64,000 nucleotides of DNA from Spirosoma oryzae (lineage in GTDB: Bacteria; Bacteroidota; Bacteroidia; Cytophagales; Spirosomataceae), in the NCBI RefSeq assembly GCF_003002825.1, contig NZ_PVTE01000026.1:20526-84525 (forward strand), given 5' to 3'. The notes below the pieces were generated by a model, which had not been told where the DNA came from, searched no databases, and saw only the letters and a list, made by a program, of their open reading frames with translations. Shown one piece after another: positions 15,089-24,443 of this stretch (positions within the stretch are counted from its first letter, which is position 1; each line of letters begins with the position of its first letter). The position numbers and the translations under genes were made by a program.

Positions 15089-16186
15089 CTATAGCCACAA
15101 ACCTTTTCCCGCAATGTAATCGTCGCGGAGCTGCTTTATGTCATTCATTGTGTACGTCAGCAGTTTCTGATCCTGTAACTGCTTCAGCCGCTTACGCTCT
15201 GTGCCGGTGAAATGGCCGTCGATAAGCATGCTGAATAGCAACAACCGCTCGACACTGCGTTGCATAGCAACTGGTAACGCTGCCATTTTGGGCATAAAAT
15301 CGTCGGGAGCGTGGGGGAGGACGGCAGCACTGACACGATCCGTCAGGGTTTCAGCCAATAGCAGGTGAACGTATATGTGCAGGCTGGATAGAATACCGGC
15401 AAAGTTGAGTGCATCGGTCACGATCTCCTGAAATTGCTCATCGGTATGCCATTCTTCGCGTAACTCATTGACGAAACTACGGATGGTCAGCGGAGCAAGA
15501 ATACGAATCCGCAGTTCGAACTGTACGCGCCAGGCACGGTACACGAGCCATCCCGTGTACAGGATTAGCCCAATCCCGACTGCAATCGACGGCGATAAAT
15601 AGGCCGATAGCCATTGACTAACGAGGGTACTGACAATGAAGCCGATTACGGTACTGACTGCGAAGTAAATCAGAAGCCCCGACCGCGACCAGGCCATGTA
15701 CGCTCTGATTCCCACGCCAAGTCGAAATGGTTGCCGCTTTGAACGGGCCATCCGGAACATCGTCTCAGTATGGTATTCGTAACGGAGATCATGCAGGCGC
15801 GGAAACTGACAAATCTGCGCAATTGCTTTAGCTCCCAATCGATTCACTGCCGTAGTCAAATACACCGCCAGATAAAGCAGCAACAGTGCGTACAGGATTG
15901 TAATCAGTGGTAGCGTAACGGTCGAGTTAGCAAAGGCTACGTCGGTCTTCGCGAAAAAGTCGGGCCAGGACAAACGGGAGAACTGAAACAGGAGTACGGT
16001 CAGCGCGCTGATGAATCCCGTTGTGAAGAGTGTTGCGTAGACAACGCGTTGGGTAAGGAAAATCTCAACGTCGCTCATCACGTAAGGCTCATCGGTCGGA
16101 TGACTTGCATCGAGTGCCCGGCGCAGATAGCGCATGGTCAGATGATCCAATAGTCCGGTAGAGTCTTGCGGAGGCCGTGTAGACAT
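15089..16186 (-). CDS. Multi-pass membrane protein of unknown function (365 aa)
   Basis: Four to five hydrophobic segments are visible (about 48-68, 92-114, 170-192, 196-216). A soluble C-terminal part (about 235-365) contains LLLFSMLIDGHFTGTERKRL, reminiscent of TerB/DjlA-like helical domains. The N-terminal 45 residues are polar. I do not recognise a named family with certainty. It is convergent with gldE and divergent from the DUF3500 gene, so it appears to be monocistronic. Possible roles include envelope stress or tolerance, but the sequence does not establish one. Confidence 0.75.
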   Translation of the reverse strand: MSTRPPQDSTGLLDHLTMRYLRRALDASHPTDEPYVMSDVEIFLTQRVVYATLFTTGFISALTVLLFQFSRLSWPDFFAKTDVAFANSTVTLPLITILYALLLLYLAVYLTTAVNRLGAKAIAQICQFPRLHDLRYEYHTETMFRMARSKRQPFRLGVGIRAYMAWSRSGLLIYFAVSTVIGFIVSTLVSQWLSAYLSPSIAVGIGLILYTGWLVYRAWRVQFELRIRILAPLTIRSFVNELREEWHTDEQFQEIVTDALNFAGILSSLHIYVHLLLAETLTDRVSAAVLPHAPDDFMPKMAALPVAMQRSVERLLLFSMLIDGHFTGTERKRLKQLQDQKLLTYTMNDIKQLRDDYIAGKGLWL

Positions 16187-16264
16187 GGTGGGTAGGCCAG
16201 AGATTTATTTTCTTTTAACTAGCAAACAGTGCTGGTTGTTGATTAAAAAGTGGGAGGGTTGCTT

Positions 16265-17368
16265 ATGCGTACGACAGGGCTACTAGTTGTCTATGGTGTA
16301 GTGAACGCACTGATTTGTTGGGGTATACCAGCACAGGGCCAGTCGGTGACAAACGCTGCAAAAGCGGCTACCGACCTGCGGGACGATATACAGACGCATG
16401 CGAAGACTTTTCTTCAGTCATTGACGGCGGAGCAGCGAAAGCAGGCCGTGTTTCGGTTTGACGACGAAGAGCGTTTCGACTGGCACTATATTCCCCGCGA
16501 CCGAAAGGGGGTGCCCCTTCGCGCCATGAATGCTGCGCAGAAGCAGGCGGCATTGCAACTGCTGAAAAGTAGTCTGAGCCAGGAAGGATACGACAAAGCA
16601 CGCGGTATCATGGCGTTGGAAAATGTGCTGCGTGTAATCGAAAATCGCCCGGCAAATGATACGTACCGCGACCCGGATCAATACGCTTTTTCAGTTTTCG
16701 GTGATCCTTCCGGCAAGGAGCCCTGGAGCTGGCGCGTCGATGGACATCATCTGGCGATGCAGTTTCTGATTGTAGCAGGGCCGAGCGGGGAAGGGCGCGT
16801 GCTGGCACAAACCCCTATCTTCTTTGGCAGCAATCCGGCGGTTGTGCGAATCGATGGCCCGGAGAAGGGAAAGCAGGTGCTAAAAGAAGAAACGATGCAT
16901 GCCTTCGCATTGCTGGCGTCGCTCGACACGGCCCAGGTCAGGCGGGCCACGTTAGCTGCTGTGGCCTATCCGGATATCGTAACCGGCAACCGACGCAAAC
17001 TGTCGCTCGACCGAATGGATGGTCTGCGTATGGGCGATATGACACCAACCCAACGAGCCTTGTTCACGGACTTGCTGAAGGTGTACATGGGACGTTATCG
17101 GGTTACGCTGGCGAAACAGCAGTTGGATAAGCTAACGAAAGCCGGACTTGACGAACTGCGCTTTGCCTGGGCGGGCGACCTGACCCCAACGGTCGGGGCC
17201 GGCAAAGGCTGGTACTACCGGATTCATGGCCCAACCATACTGATTGAATACGACAATACACAGACAAACGCCAACCACATTCATACCGTCGTACGCGACC
17301 TGACAAACGATTTTGGCATGGACGCGCTGGAGGAACACTACCGTAATAGTCTGCATAGCAAGCCGTAA
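16265..17368 (+). CDS. Secreted DUF3500-domain protein
   Basis: A protein of about 367 residues with an N-terminal signal segment (MRTTGLLVVYGVVNALICWG, cleaved near AQGQS). The DUF3500 domain follows and fills most of the rest (WSWRVDGHHLAMQF, GKGWYYRIHGPTILIEYDN, NHIHTVVRDLTNDFG). Several conserved His and Asp residues suggest a metal- or ligand-binding site, but the function of this family is not known to me. The ATG at 16265 is preferred because the GTG at 16250 would add five residues that spoil the signal peptide. The last part overlaps no other gene. Confidence 0.85.
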   Translation: MRTTGLLVVYGVVNALICWGIPAQGQSVTNAAKAATDLRDDIQTHAKTFLQSLTAEQRKQAVFRFDDEERFDWHYIPRDRKGVPLRAMNAAQKQAALQLLKSSLSQEGYDKARGIMALENVLRVIENRPANDTYRDPDQYAFSVFGDPSGKEPWSWRVDGHHLAMQFLIVAGPSGEGRVLAQTPIFFGSNPAVVRIDGPEKGKQVLKEETMHAFALLASLDTAQVRRATLAAVAYPDIVTGNRRKLSLDRMDGLRMGDMTPTQRALFTDLLKVYMGRYRVTLAKQQLDKLTKAGLDELRFAWAGDLTPTVGAGKGWYYRIHGPTILIEYDNTQTNANHIHTVVRDLTNDFGMDALEEHYRNSLHSKP

Positions 17369-17444
17369 GAAAGATTTTAACCTTTTTTACGAGATTGTGA
17401 ACAGGGAGTGGGCTTGTTTTACGCAAAAATTTCGTTCTCTGTGC

Positions 17445-19049
17445 ATGAAGAAAATCATCCTATGGGCGTCGGCCGGGCTGTGTATGGCGGCAACGGCATC
17501 GGCGCAGGAAACGCAGTGGTATCTGCGCGATAAAACAGACAGTACGGCGAGTATCAGTGTCGATCGGGCCTACCGCGAACTACTGGCCAATAGAAAACCT
17601 ACCCCCGTGCTTGTCGCTGTCATCGACGGCGGTATCGATACGAGCCACGTCGATCTTAAAAGCGTGCTCTGGACAAATCCCCGCGAAATCCCCGGCAACG
17701 GCATCGACGATGATAAGAATGGCTACGTCGATGATATTCATGGCTGGAATTTTATCGGCGGTAAAGATGGGCGGAACGTCAGCTACGAGACGGTAGAGAT
17801 TACCCGGATTTACAACAAACTACGGTCGCAATACGAAGGCAAAGACCGGAAGACGTTGAAGCCCGCCCAGCAGAAAGAGTACGATCTGTACGTAAAAGCG
17901 AAGAATGAGGTTACCAAGAACCAGGCGCAGTACAAGTCGCAGTACGAAGGGATTCACGGCTTTTACACGCAGTACGCGATGGCGGTCGACGCGATCAAAC
18001 AGGCGTTGAACGTTCCTAAACTCGACACGGCAACGCTGGCTAAAGCACTTGATACGCTGTCGAATGCCGAGTTGCGCCGGCCGGTTGGCGGTATTCTACA
18101 GGTATTGCGTCAGCAGGGCGTTGCCGATGCTGAAGTAATGAAATCGGAGCTGGGTAAGTACGACGAGCAGCTGAAAACCCGTGCCGAATACAACTACAAC
18201 CCCGATTTCGACAGCCGCAGTATTGTGGGCGACAACCCGGATGATGTCAATCAGCGGAATTACGGTAATGCCGATATTAACGGACCCGATCCCGATCACG
18301 GGACGCACGTAGCCGGTATTATCGGTGCCGACCGGACCAACAATCTGGGGGTAATGGGTATCGCTGACGCCGTAAAAATCATGGGTGTGCGGGCTGTTCC
18401 CAATGGCGACGAACGCGATAAGGATATAGCCAACGCGATCCGGTACGCCGTCGATAATGGGGCGCAGATCATTAACATGAGTTTTGGCAAAGATTATTCG
18501 CCCCAGCGTAAGGCGGTGGAAGATGCCGAACGTTACGCGTACTCGAAGGGGGTGTTGCTGATTCACGCGGCTGGTAACGATGGAAAAGACATCGATACCG
18601 CGATGAACTATCCGGCTCCGCGCTTTGAAGATGGAACGGCGGTACCGAACGTAATTACGGTAGGAGCTAGTGCAGAACCCGTCAACAACGAACTGGTCGC
18701 CAGCTTTTCGAACTACGGTAAGCGCGACGTCGACGTGTTTGCACCGGGCAAAGAAATCTATTCGACCGTACCAGGCAGCAAATACGAGAACAACAACGGT
18801 ACCAGCATGGCCTCGCCCGTTGTAGCCGGTGTTGCTGCCGTGCTCAAGTCGTACTTTCCCAAGCTGACCTATGCCGATATCAAGCGAATCATTCTGGCGT
18901 CGGCCACGCCGTACCATGTGAAAGTGCGTCGTCCGGAATCGAGCACGATGGTCGACTTTGCGACCCTGTCGAAAACGGGTGGCGTTGTCAATCTGTACGA
19001 AGCGGTGAAGCTGGCACTGGCCGAGGAGAAGTCAAAATCCGGTAAGTAA
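17445..19049 (+). CDS. Subtilase (S8 family) secreted serine protease
   Basis: A protein of about 534 residues. The signal peptide is MKKIILWASAGLCMAATASA, with cleavage before QETQ. The catalytic triad is complete: D61 (AVIDGGID), H285 (DPDHGTHVAG) and S454 (NNGTSMASPV). The Asp-His distance of about 220 residues is far longer than in subtilisin because of a Lys/Gln/Tyr-rich helical insertion (about 110-265), which could be a substrate gate or inhibitory element. The ATG at 17445 is chosen because it starts the signal peptide; the frame is open further upstream. There is no C-terminal sorting domain, so it probably stays periplasmic. Confidence 0.93.
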   Translation: MKKIILWASAGLCMAATASAQETQWYLRDKTDSTASISVDRAYRELLANRKPTPVLVAVIDGGIDTSHVDLKSVLWTNPREIPGNGIDDDKNGYVDDIHGWNFIGGKDGRNVSYETVEITRIYNKLRSQYEGKDRKTLKPAQQKEYDLYVKAKNEVTKNQAQYKSQYEGIHGFYTQYAMAVDAIKQALNVPKLDTATLAKALDTLSNAELRRPVGGILQVLRQQGVADAEVMKSELGKYDEQLKTRAEYNYNPDFDSRSIVGDNPDDVNQRNYGNADINGPDPDHGTHVAGIIGADRTNNLGVMGIADAVKIMGVRAVPNGDERDKDIANAIRYAVDNGAQIINMSFGKDYSPQRKAVEDAERYAYSKGVLLIHAAGNDGKDIDTAMNYPAPRFEDGTAVPNVITVGASAEPVNNELVASFSNYGKRDVDVFAPGKEIYSTVPGSKYENNNGTSMASPVVAGVAAVLKSYFPKLTYADIKRIILASATPYHVKVRRPESSTMVDFATLSKTGGVVNLYEAVKLALAEEKSKSGK

Positions 19050-19070
19050 ACCGGAAGAAACCCATTTGTT

Positions 19071-19117
19071 GCCCCGACCGATTTATCAGTACTGGTGGTT
19101 TCGGTCGGGGCAATTTT
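19071..19117 (+). terminator. Terminator of the subtilase gene
   Basis: GCCCCGACCGA pairs with TCGGTCGGGGC over a 19-base loop, followed by AATTTTTT. Confidence 0.85.
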
Positions 19118-19126
19118 TTGTCCCGG

Positions 19127-20422
19127 TTAGTCGGCGATTTTTACGGTCGGACCGCTTAAGCCAGCGTTGAAGCTAAGGATGGAAATCAGATTACCGTTGA
19201 ATTCCGTGTTCAGCGAGAAATTGCGGCCCAACGCATATGCCAGCACAAAACGATCTGACAGGTGATACTCGAAACCCATCGCCAGCCGGTAATCCTGATC
19301 GCTGCGCAGCAGCCGGTCAGTTTGGCCCGTCGGCAGGGAAGTCCGTTGCAGCGTCGTGTTCTGAAACCGATGAATGTATTCGATCGACAGTGACAGCCGG
19401 CGCCAGTTTGCCGCCACCCGACTGCCAACGTCCCAGTTGCGCGTCGGGTCCGTAACGACCTGATTGCTCATGAACCGCACCAACCCCAGTACTTCTAGAT
19501 TGACATTGTTCCAGATCCAGCTGCCACCCGGCGTAGCCCAGATACCGTACTTGGCCAGCGTCGAATAATCAAAGTCGTTGGTTGGAAATTCGACCGACGA
19601 AGCAGCCGCGACGTCCATGCGGAAGCCTTTGCGGAAATAATAGTGTCGCTCTACTTTTTTGGCCAGTTCCGCCAGTTTATAGGTCTTGTCGTAGTCGCTC
19701 AGTTTCAGAATCATCTGCCCCAACAGTAGCTGACACTGGGCATTATTTTCGGGATAACGGCCCAGCAATACCGATTCGACTACGTCGATTTGCAACTGGG
19801 TAAAATCGCGGATATACGCTTTGTCGGTAATACGATCGTTGATGACGATGCCGAATTCCTTATCCAGGTAAGCCCGGAGTGCGTTACCGTTGGCAAAGGT
19901 CTTGCCCCGACCGGCTTCCAGAATGTAGCGGGCTGGGGCAATGATAGCAATTCGACTCGTCAGGGCGGCCAGATCAGTATCGAAAGCCGTTGTCAGTTGA
20001 CCGGGGAAAAGCGTTGCCCGCAGACCGAAGCCTACTTGCTGAATCGTCCGGGTCGAGTCGAACAGGCTAGCCCGGCGACCGGTAGCTACCGAAATCGAAA
20101 ACGACTGTTTCAATGAGGCTCCCGTCGTCGGGTTCATCAGCTGCCGTACGCTGATGTCGCGTGGCTTAAACCAGTAGGGCGTAACCTCCAGCGCGTAATT
20201 AACGGGAATTTGCCAGGAGCTACCCGAACTGAAATTCGTCAGCAAGGCTGTTTCGAGCGCCTTGTAACTTTTCGGCCGGGCAATTTCTGCGGGCTGAACG
20301 CCGAGGATTGTCGTGGCGGGCGACGAAACCGCGTGTAGATCATCGACCCGCAGATCCTGCGCGTTGACCAGTAAGGGGAGGGCGACCAGTCCGGGCAGCC
20401 AGCGAAAGGAGGAGTGGCGCAT
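19127..20422 (-). CDS. Putative outer-membrane beta-barrel protein (431 aa)
   Basis: The signal peptide MRHSSFRWLPGLVALPLLVNA is followed by about 410 residues of alternating polar and hydrophobic strands, many ending in aromatic residues (WRRLSLSIEYIHRF, RLAMGFEYHLSDRFVLAYALG). This fits an outer-membrane barrel. The last residues are VKIAD, without a terminal Phe. A family of uncharacterised Bacteroidota surface proteins looks similar, but I cannot name it. It starts two bases after the 115-aa gene ends, so the two are translated from one message and may work as a pair. Confidence 0.7.
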   Translation of the reverse strand: MRHSSFRWLPGLVALPLLVNAQDLRVDDLHAVSSPATTILGVQPAEIARPKSYKALETALLTNFSSGSSWQIPVNYALEVTPYWFKPRDISVRQLMNPTTGASLKQSFSISVATGRRASLFDSTRTIQQVGFGLRATLFPGQLTTAFDTDLAALTSRIAIIAPARYILEAGRGKTFANGNALRAYLDKEFGIVINDRITDKAYIRDFTQLQIDVVESVLLGRYPENNAQCQLLLGQMILKLSDYDKTYKLAELAKKVERHYYFRKGFRMDVAAASSVEFPTNDFDYSTLAKYGIWATPGGSWIWNNVNLEVLGLVRFMSNQVVTDPTRNWDVGSRVAANWRRLSLSIEYIHRFQNTTLQRTSLPTGQTDRLLRSDQDYRLAMGFEYHLSDRFVLAYALGRNFSLNTEFNGNLISILSFNAGLSGPTVKIAD

Positions 20423-20424
20423 GG

Positions 20425-20772
20425 TCAGACGAAGGAAAGGGTGATGCTGTAACTGACGGTACCGTTATCGGCATCGGCGTCGGCAGTGAACGGGGCGAAC
20501 CGATGATCGTTGACCACAAACCAAAGGCTGGTGCGGTTCGTAAAGGGATTGGTATCCGTAACCAGCGTAACCGTCAGTAACGATTTACCCCGAAGCTCGG
20601 CCGGGTGGCCAAGTGCGTAGTTGACGATGTTGCCGTAGGCGTACCGGCCCGTAAAATCCTTGAAAACCGTGTAGTTAACGTCGCCATCGCCCCCACGTAT
20701 GGTCAACAGGACCGGCTGAGTAGCGGGGTAACTTGATAAGTCTACGAGTAAGGAGCTAGTGAAGTCGCGCAT
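20425..20772 (-). CDS. Hypothetical protein (115 aa) paired with the barrel protein
   Basis: A 115-residue beta-rich protein without signal peptide, starting MRDFTSSLLVDLSSYPATQP. It has an acidic DADADNGT loop near the C-terminus, and a strand repeat pattern (LLTIRGGDGDVNYTVF, SLLTVTLVTDTNP) that resembles a small beta-sandwich. The two-base gap to the barrel gene shows translational coupling. No known family recognised. Because a signal is missing, the start may lie elsewhere or the protein may be cytoplasmic. Confidence 0.65.
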   Translation of the reverse strand: MRDFTSSLLVDLSSYPATQPVLLTIRGGDGDVNYTVFKDFTGRYAYGNIVNYALGHPAELRGKSLLTVTLVTDTNPFTNRTSLWFVVNDHRFAPFTADADADNGTVSYSITLSFV

Positions 20773-20830
20773 AACCGTAAACCTACGAAAAGACTGTGTA
20801 TCAGCAAGCTTACGTTCGTGAACGGCCCAC

Positions 20831-22429
20831 TTACCCTACGATCAGCTTCTGCCCCGGCCGTAACGACGTGGTTTTGATGTTGTTAAGCTTCTTTAGCCGG
20901 TCGATGGTCAGACCGTCGTAACGCTGGGCAATATTCCAGAGTGTGTCGCCATCCTGGACGCGGTGGTACCGGGGTTTGATGTGTCTTGTTTTGGCAACAG
21001 CTTCCGCTTTATGACGTGCTTTGGCCGTGCCCTGCTCCGCCAGTCGCTCCGAGCGGGTTTCAGCCGCTTCTTTCAGGATCGTCAGCGTCTGACCCGGCTG
21101 TAGTGTGTTCGATTTGAGGTGATTCCAGCGTTTCAGGTCGTACAGGTCGACATGATACCGGTCGGCTATATCGCCCAGATTGTCTTTCCGTTTGACGACG
21201 TACGTTTGTTTCTTCGGCTTCTTCAGCACGACCGTTTCGATGTCTTCGTCGGTCTCATCGGCTGGTTCTGCCACCGCGAGTTTAGCCGCTACGGCTGCTT
21301 TTCGCGCCGACTCCGTGCCGGGCTCTTCCTCACCAGTCATGGGTGTCGGCGACGCAAGTGCGAGCCCGTTGGCACCAAGCCGGTTCCAGCCACTCATCGA
21401 ATCGTTGCCATAGCGAACGTCTTCACCCTTCGCCATCAGCATATGGTCCATAACGACCGGCATGCGACTGGCCGAATCCATGATGGCCTGGCGATGACTG
21501 CGTACGTAGGCAACATGCTGCCGGGGAACGCGCAACGGATAGTGATCGGTGTACTCGGGTAGAATGGTTGTCGTGACAGCCGGGTTCATCCGTTGCAACT
21601 CGGCCAGCGGGACACGACCGTGTTTGGCAAACGTTTCCAGATTGAAATAACCCGTAATCTGCATTGTGTCCGTCGGGATGGGGTACTGGAAATTTTCGCC
21701 GACGATGCCGTGGTCGGCTGCGTGGTTAAGGATGTACGTAAACGCCACAAATTGCGGTACGTAACCGCGCGTCTCCTTCGGTAGTGCGTCGTAGATGGCG
21801 TAATACGTCGTACCGCCCGTCCGGCGCATCGCTCGTTTGACGACGCCCGGCCCGCAGTTGTAGGCGGCCATGGCTAATTCCCAGTCCTCGAAAATGGTAT
21901 ATAGATCGCGCAGGTATTTGCAGGCCGCTTCGGTGGCTTTTACCGGGTCCATACGCTCGTCGACATAATCGTCCTGGTACAGTTTCATGTCGCGGCCGGT
22001 ACCGGGCATGAACTGCCACAGACCACCCGCCCCCGCATGTGACACCGCCCGTGGGTTTAGCGATGACTCAACGACCGAGAGGTATTTCAACTCGTCGGGC
22101 ATGTCGTACTGCGCCAGCATTTTTTCGTAAAGCGGAAAAAACAGCGGTATTCGCTCAAGCATCAGTTTGGTCGTGCTGGCCCGGCGAAACGTAAAATAAT
22201 CGACGTACGCCTGAACCGCTTTATGATAGTTCAGCGGAATGTCTTTCTGGAGTTTGGCCAGCCGTAGCTTCAGCAGCGTATCGGGAACGGTCGGGACGGC
22301 GGCAACCGTGTCCCGTCGGGTAGCGGTGCTGTCGGTGGTTTGAGCCCGGCTGGGCGCGTAGGAGGTAAGAAACAGGCCTGTCAGGCTACAAATTAGCAAC
22401 GCTTGCCGCAGATACTGGTTCAGACGCAT
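20831..22429 (-). CDS. MltD-like lytic transglycosylase with LysM repeats
   Basis: Cleaves the glycan strands of peptidoglycan. The 532-residue protein has an N-terminal signal segment (about 8-28, ending SRAQ) and an SLT transglycosylase domain at about 95-260. That domain has the catalytic Glu in LKYLSVVESSLNPRAVSHAG, then LWQFMPGTGRDM and the AMAAYNCGPG motif. A Lys/Ala/Glu-rich linker follows, then two LysM peptidoglycan-binding domains (about 415-460 and 485-530; DNLGDIADRYHV and DTLWNIAQRYDG). This is the usual MltD layout. It is a single gene with its own start about 110 bases before gatA ends. Confidence 0.95.
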   Translation of the reverse strand: MRLNQYLRQALLICSLTGLFLTSYAPSRAQTTDSTATRRDTVAAVPTVPDTLLKLRLAKLQKDIPLNYHKAVQAYVDYFTFRRASTTKLMLERIPLFFPLYEKMLAQYDMPDELKYLSVVESSLNPRAVSHAGAGGLWQFMPGTGRDMKLYQDDYVDERMDPVKATEAACKYLRDLYTIFEDWELAMAAYNCGPGVVKRAMRRTGGTTYYAIYDALPKETRGYVPQFVAFTYILNHAADHGIVGENFQYPIPTDTMQITGYFNLETFAKHGRVPLAELQRMNPAVTTTILPEYTDHYPLRVPRQHVAYVRSHRQAIMDSASRMPVVMDHMLMAKGEDVRYGNDSMSGWNRLGANGLALASPTPMTGEEEPGTESARKAAVAAKLAVAEPADETDEDIETVVLKKPKKQTYVVKRKDNLGDIADRYHVDLYDLKRWNHLKSNTLQPGQTLTILKEAAETRSERLAEQGTAKARHKAEAVAKTRHIKPRYHRVQDGDTLWNIAQRYDGLTIDRLKKLNNIKTTSLRPGQKLIVG

Positions 22430-22540
22430 ACGATTTACTGTTGTTGACTGGTCGATGGCCCGCAGGCAACCACATCGACGGTTCAGGTAATGGGTATTCA
22501 GTTAAAATAGCCAATAGCCATTTACTTACTCATCAGGCGC

Positions 22541-23965
22541 TCACTGCAACGATTGGGCCACAGTTAGCAGGCGCTCCTCAGCGAAGGGGGGCGTCATCAG
22601 TTGCAGGCCAATGGGCAGGGCCGGTTCGCTACCGTCATGCCCGTTCGGAATCGACACGGCCGGATAGCCGACTACATTAGCCAGAACGGTGAAAATGTCG
22701 CCTAAGTACATTTGGAGCGGATCGCTGGTTTTTTCGCCGAGCCGGTAAGCTGTTGTTGGCGTAGTCGGCGATAGCAGGACGTCGTATTGGGTAAACAGCC
22801 GCTCCATTTCCTGCTGCATGAGTCGGCGAACGCGTTGTGCTTTTGTGTAATACGCGTCGTAGTAGCTGGCACTGAGGACAAACGTACCAAGCAGAATCCG
22901 CCGACGCACTTCCGCGCCGAAGCCTTCCGTCCGGCTGCGCTTGTACATCGTAATCAGGTCCGTACTATCGGGACTGCGGTAGCCGTAACGAACCCCATCG
23001 AAACGCGACAGATTCGACGATGCTTCGGCGGTTGTCAGGATGTAGTAGGTAGGAAGCAGGTATTTCAGCAGACTGATGTCGACAGCGTCGACCTGATGGC
23101 CGGCCGCGCGGAGCTGATCCAGTTTCTGCCGGGTGGCTTCGCGGATGGCCGGATCGACGCCTTCGCTATCGATGCCTTCGCGCAGATACGCCACGCGCAA
23201 CGGCTTGACCGGGGCTGTTACGGCTTGCGTATACGCGCCAACCGGCTGTGTCGACACGGTGCTGTCGAACCCATCGGGACCGGCCATGATTTCCAGCAGC
23301 AGGGCTACGTCGGCGAGGGTGTTGGCTATGGGACCGATGCAATCGAACGACGATGCGTAGGCAACGAGTCCCCAGCGGCTGATGCGCCCGTACGTCGGTT
23401 TCAGGCCCACCACGCCACAGAACGCTGCCGGCTGGCGGACGGAGCCGCCGGTGTCTGAACCGATACTGGCCAGACACAACCCAGCCTGCACGGCTACGGC
23501 TGATCCGCCACTCGATCCGCCCGGTACCCGCGTTGGGTCAGCTGCGTTCCGAACGGGGCCAAAAGCTGAATTTTCATTCGACGAACCCATGGCAAATTCG
23601 TCGCAGTTCTGCCGGCCGATAACGATGGCATCTTCGGCCAGCAGTCGTTCGACGGCGGTACCGGTAAACTGAGCGGTGAAATTGTCGAGGATATGGCTAC
23701 CCGCCCGTAACCCATGCCCGGCATGGCTCAGAACATCTTTCAATCCAATGACCATACCGGCCAAGCGCCCTGCCGTACCATTGGCCAGTTTCCGGTCGAC
23801 CTGTTCGGCCTGTACCCGGCTTTCATCGGTATACACCTGCGTGAATACGTTGAGGTGAGCCTGTTCGGCGATGCGGTCGAGATAGTGATCGACTAACTGG
23901 CGGCAGGTGATCGATCCGGCTTTCAGATCGGTCTGTACGGCGGCAAAGGAGCGGTATTCAGTCAA
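22541..23965 (-). CDS. gatA: Aspartyl/glutamyl-tRNA amidotransferase subunit A
   Basis: Glutaminase subunit of GatCAB, which converts misacylated Glu-tRNA(Gln) or Asp-tRNA(Asn) to the correct form in the cytoplasm. The 474-residue amidase-signature protein has the Ser-cisSer-Lys triad: K76 (IGLKDV), S151 (PGGSSGGSA) and S175 (SDTGGSVRQP). Adjacent GLKPTYGRISRWGLVAY is diagnostic for GatA. gatB and gatC are not in the window. tatA lies upstream on the same strand but a perfect terminator separates them. Confidence 0.95.
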   Translation of the reverse strand: MTEYRSFAAVQTDLKAGSITCRQLVDHYLDRIAEQAHLNVFTQVYTDESRVQAEQVDRKLANGTAGRLAGMVIGLKDVLSHAGHGLRAGSHILDNFTAQFTGTAVERLLAEDAIVIGRQNCDEFAMGSSNENSAFGPVRNAADPTRVPGGSSGGSAVAVQAGLCLASIGSDTGGSVRQPAAFCGVVGLKPTYGRISRWGLVAYASSFDCIGPIANTLADVALLLEIMAGPDGFDSTVSTQPVGAYTQAVTAPVKPLRVAYLREGIDSEGVDPAIREATRQKLDQLRAAGHQVDAVDISLLKYLLPTYYILTTAEASSNLSRFDGVRYGYRSPDSTDLITMYKRSRTEGFGAEVRRRILLGTFVLSASYYDAYYTKAQRVRRLMQQEMERLFTQYDVLLSPTTPTTAYRLGEKTSDPLQMYLGDIFTVLANVVGYPAVSIPNGHDGSEPALPIGLQLMTPPFAEERLLTVAQSLQ

Positions 23966-24089
23966 AACAAACGAACGATTGGTTAACGAAGAGCGGCCGT
24001 TTGTCCGTTGGTCGAGTAGCTATTTTGCTACGACAGGCTACTACAAACAGAACAAACCGGCTGACACTCACGCAAAGAACGGAATAAAA

Positions 24090-24144
24090 TAAAAACGGAC
24101 AAGCAGATCACTCCGGTTTGGAATGAGCTGCTTGTCCGTTTTTA
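24090..24144 (-). terminator. Terminator of tatA
   Basis: TAAAAACGGACAAGCAG pairs with CTGCTTGTCCGTTTTTA, interrupted only near the loop. The A- and T-runs let it act in both directions; it sits 15 bases after the tatA stop. Confidence 0.92.
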
Positions 24145-24158
24145 TGCTGTGAACCCGA

Positions 24159-24374
24159 CTACTTCGAGTGCGAGTGCGTATCCGTTTCTTTAAGGCTGTC
24201 TTCGATGTTCTCCCGAACATCTTTCGTCGCGTCCTTAAACTCGCGGATGCCTTTACCAAGACCCCGTGCGAGTTCGGGGATCTTCTTCGCGCCGAACAGC
24301 AGGAGCAGTGCCAGGAAAATAAGGATCATCTCCTGACTGCCCAAACCCAATACTGCAAAAATGCTTGAAACCAT
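24159..24374 (-). CDS. tatA: Sec-independent (twin-arginine) translocase subunit TatA
   Basis: A 71-residue TatA/E protein that forms the pore element for export of folded proteins. One membrane helix (MILIFLALLLLFG) is followed by the hinge and the FGAKKIPELARGLGKGIREF amphipathic helix, then an acidic/basic tail ending THSHSK. All family hallmarks are present. tatC is not nearby, as is common in Bacteroidota. The promoter box at 24398-24405 gives it a very short leader, and the terminator at 24090-24144 makes it a single-gene transcript. Confidence 0.95.
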   Translation of the reverse strand: MVSSIFAVLGLGSQEMILIFLALLLLFGAKKIPELARGLGKGIREFKDATKDVRENIEDSLKETDTHSHSK

Positions 24375-24397
24375 GATCGTTAGGATTTGACTATGTA

Positions 24398-24405
24398 CAA
24401 AAGTA
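24398..24405 (-). promoter_or_regulatory. -7 box of tatA
   Basis: The minus strand reads TACTTTTG, a full TAnnTTTG match, 24 bases before the tatA start and directly behind the terminator of the upstream gene. The -33 region is weak. Confidence 0.5.
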
Positions 24406-24432
24406 AAAAACTCTGCTAAACTACCCTAGCAG
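24405..24432 (-). terminator. Terminator of the YkvA-like gene
   Basis: CTGCTA pairs with TAGCAG and on the minus strand is followed by GAGTTTTTT. It is short but well placed 12 bases past the stop. Confidence 0.6.
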
Positions 24433-24443
24433 ACTAGGCTGAA

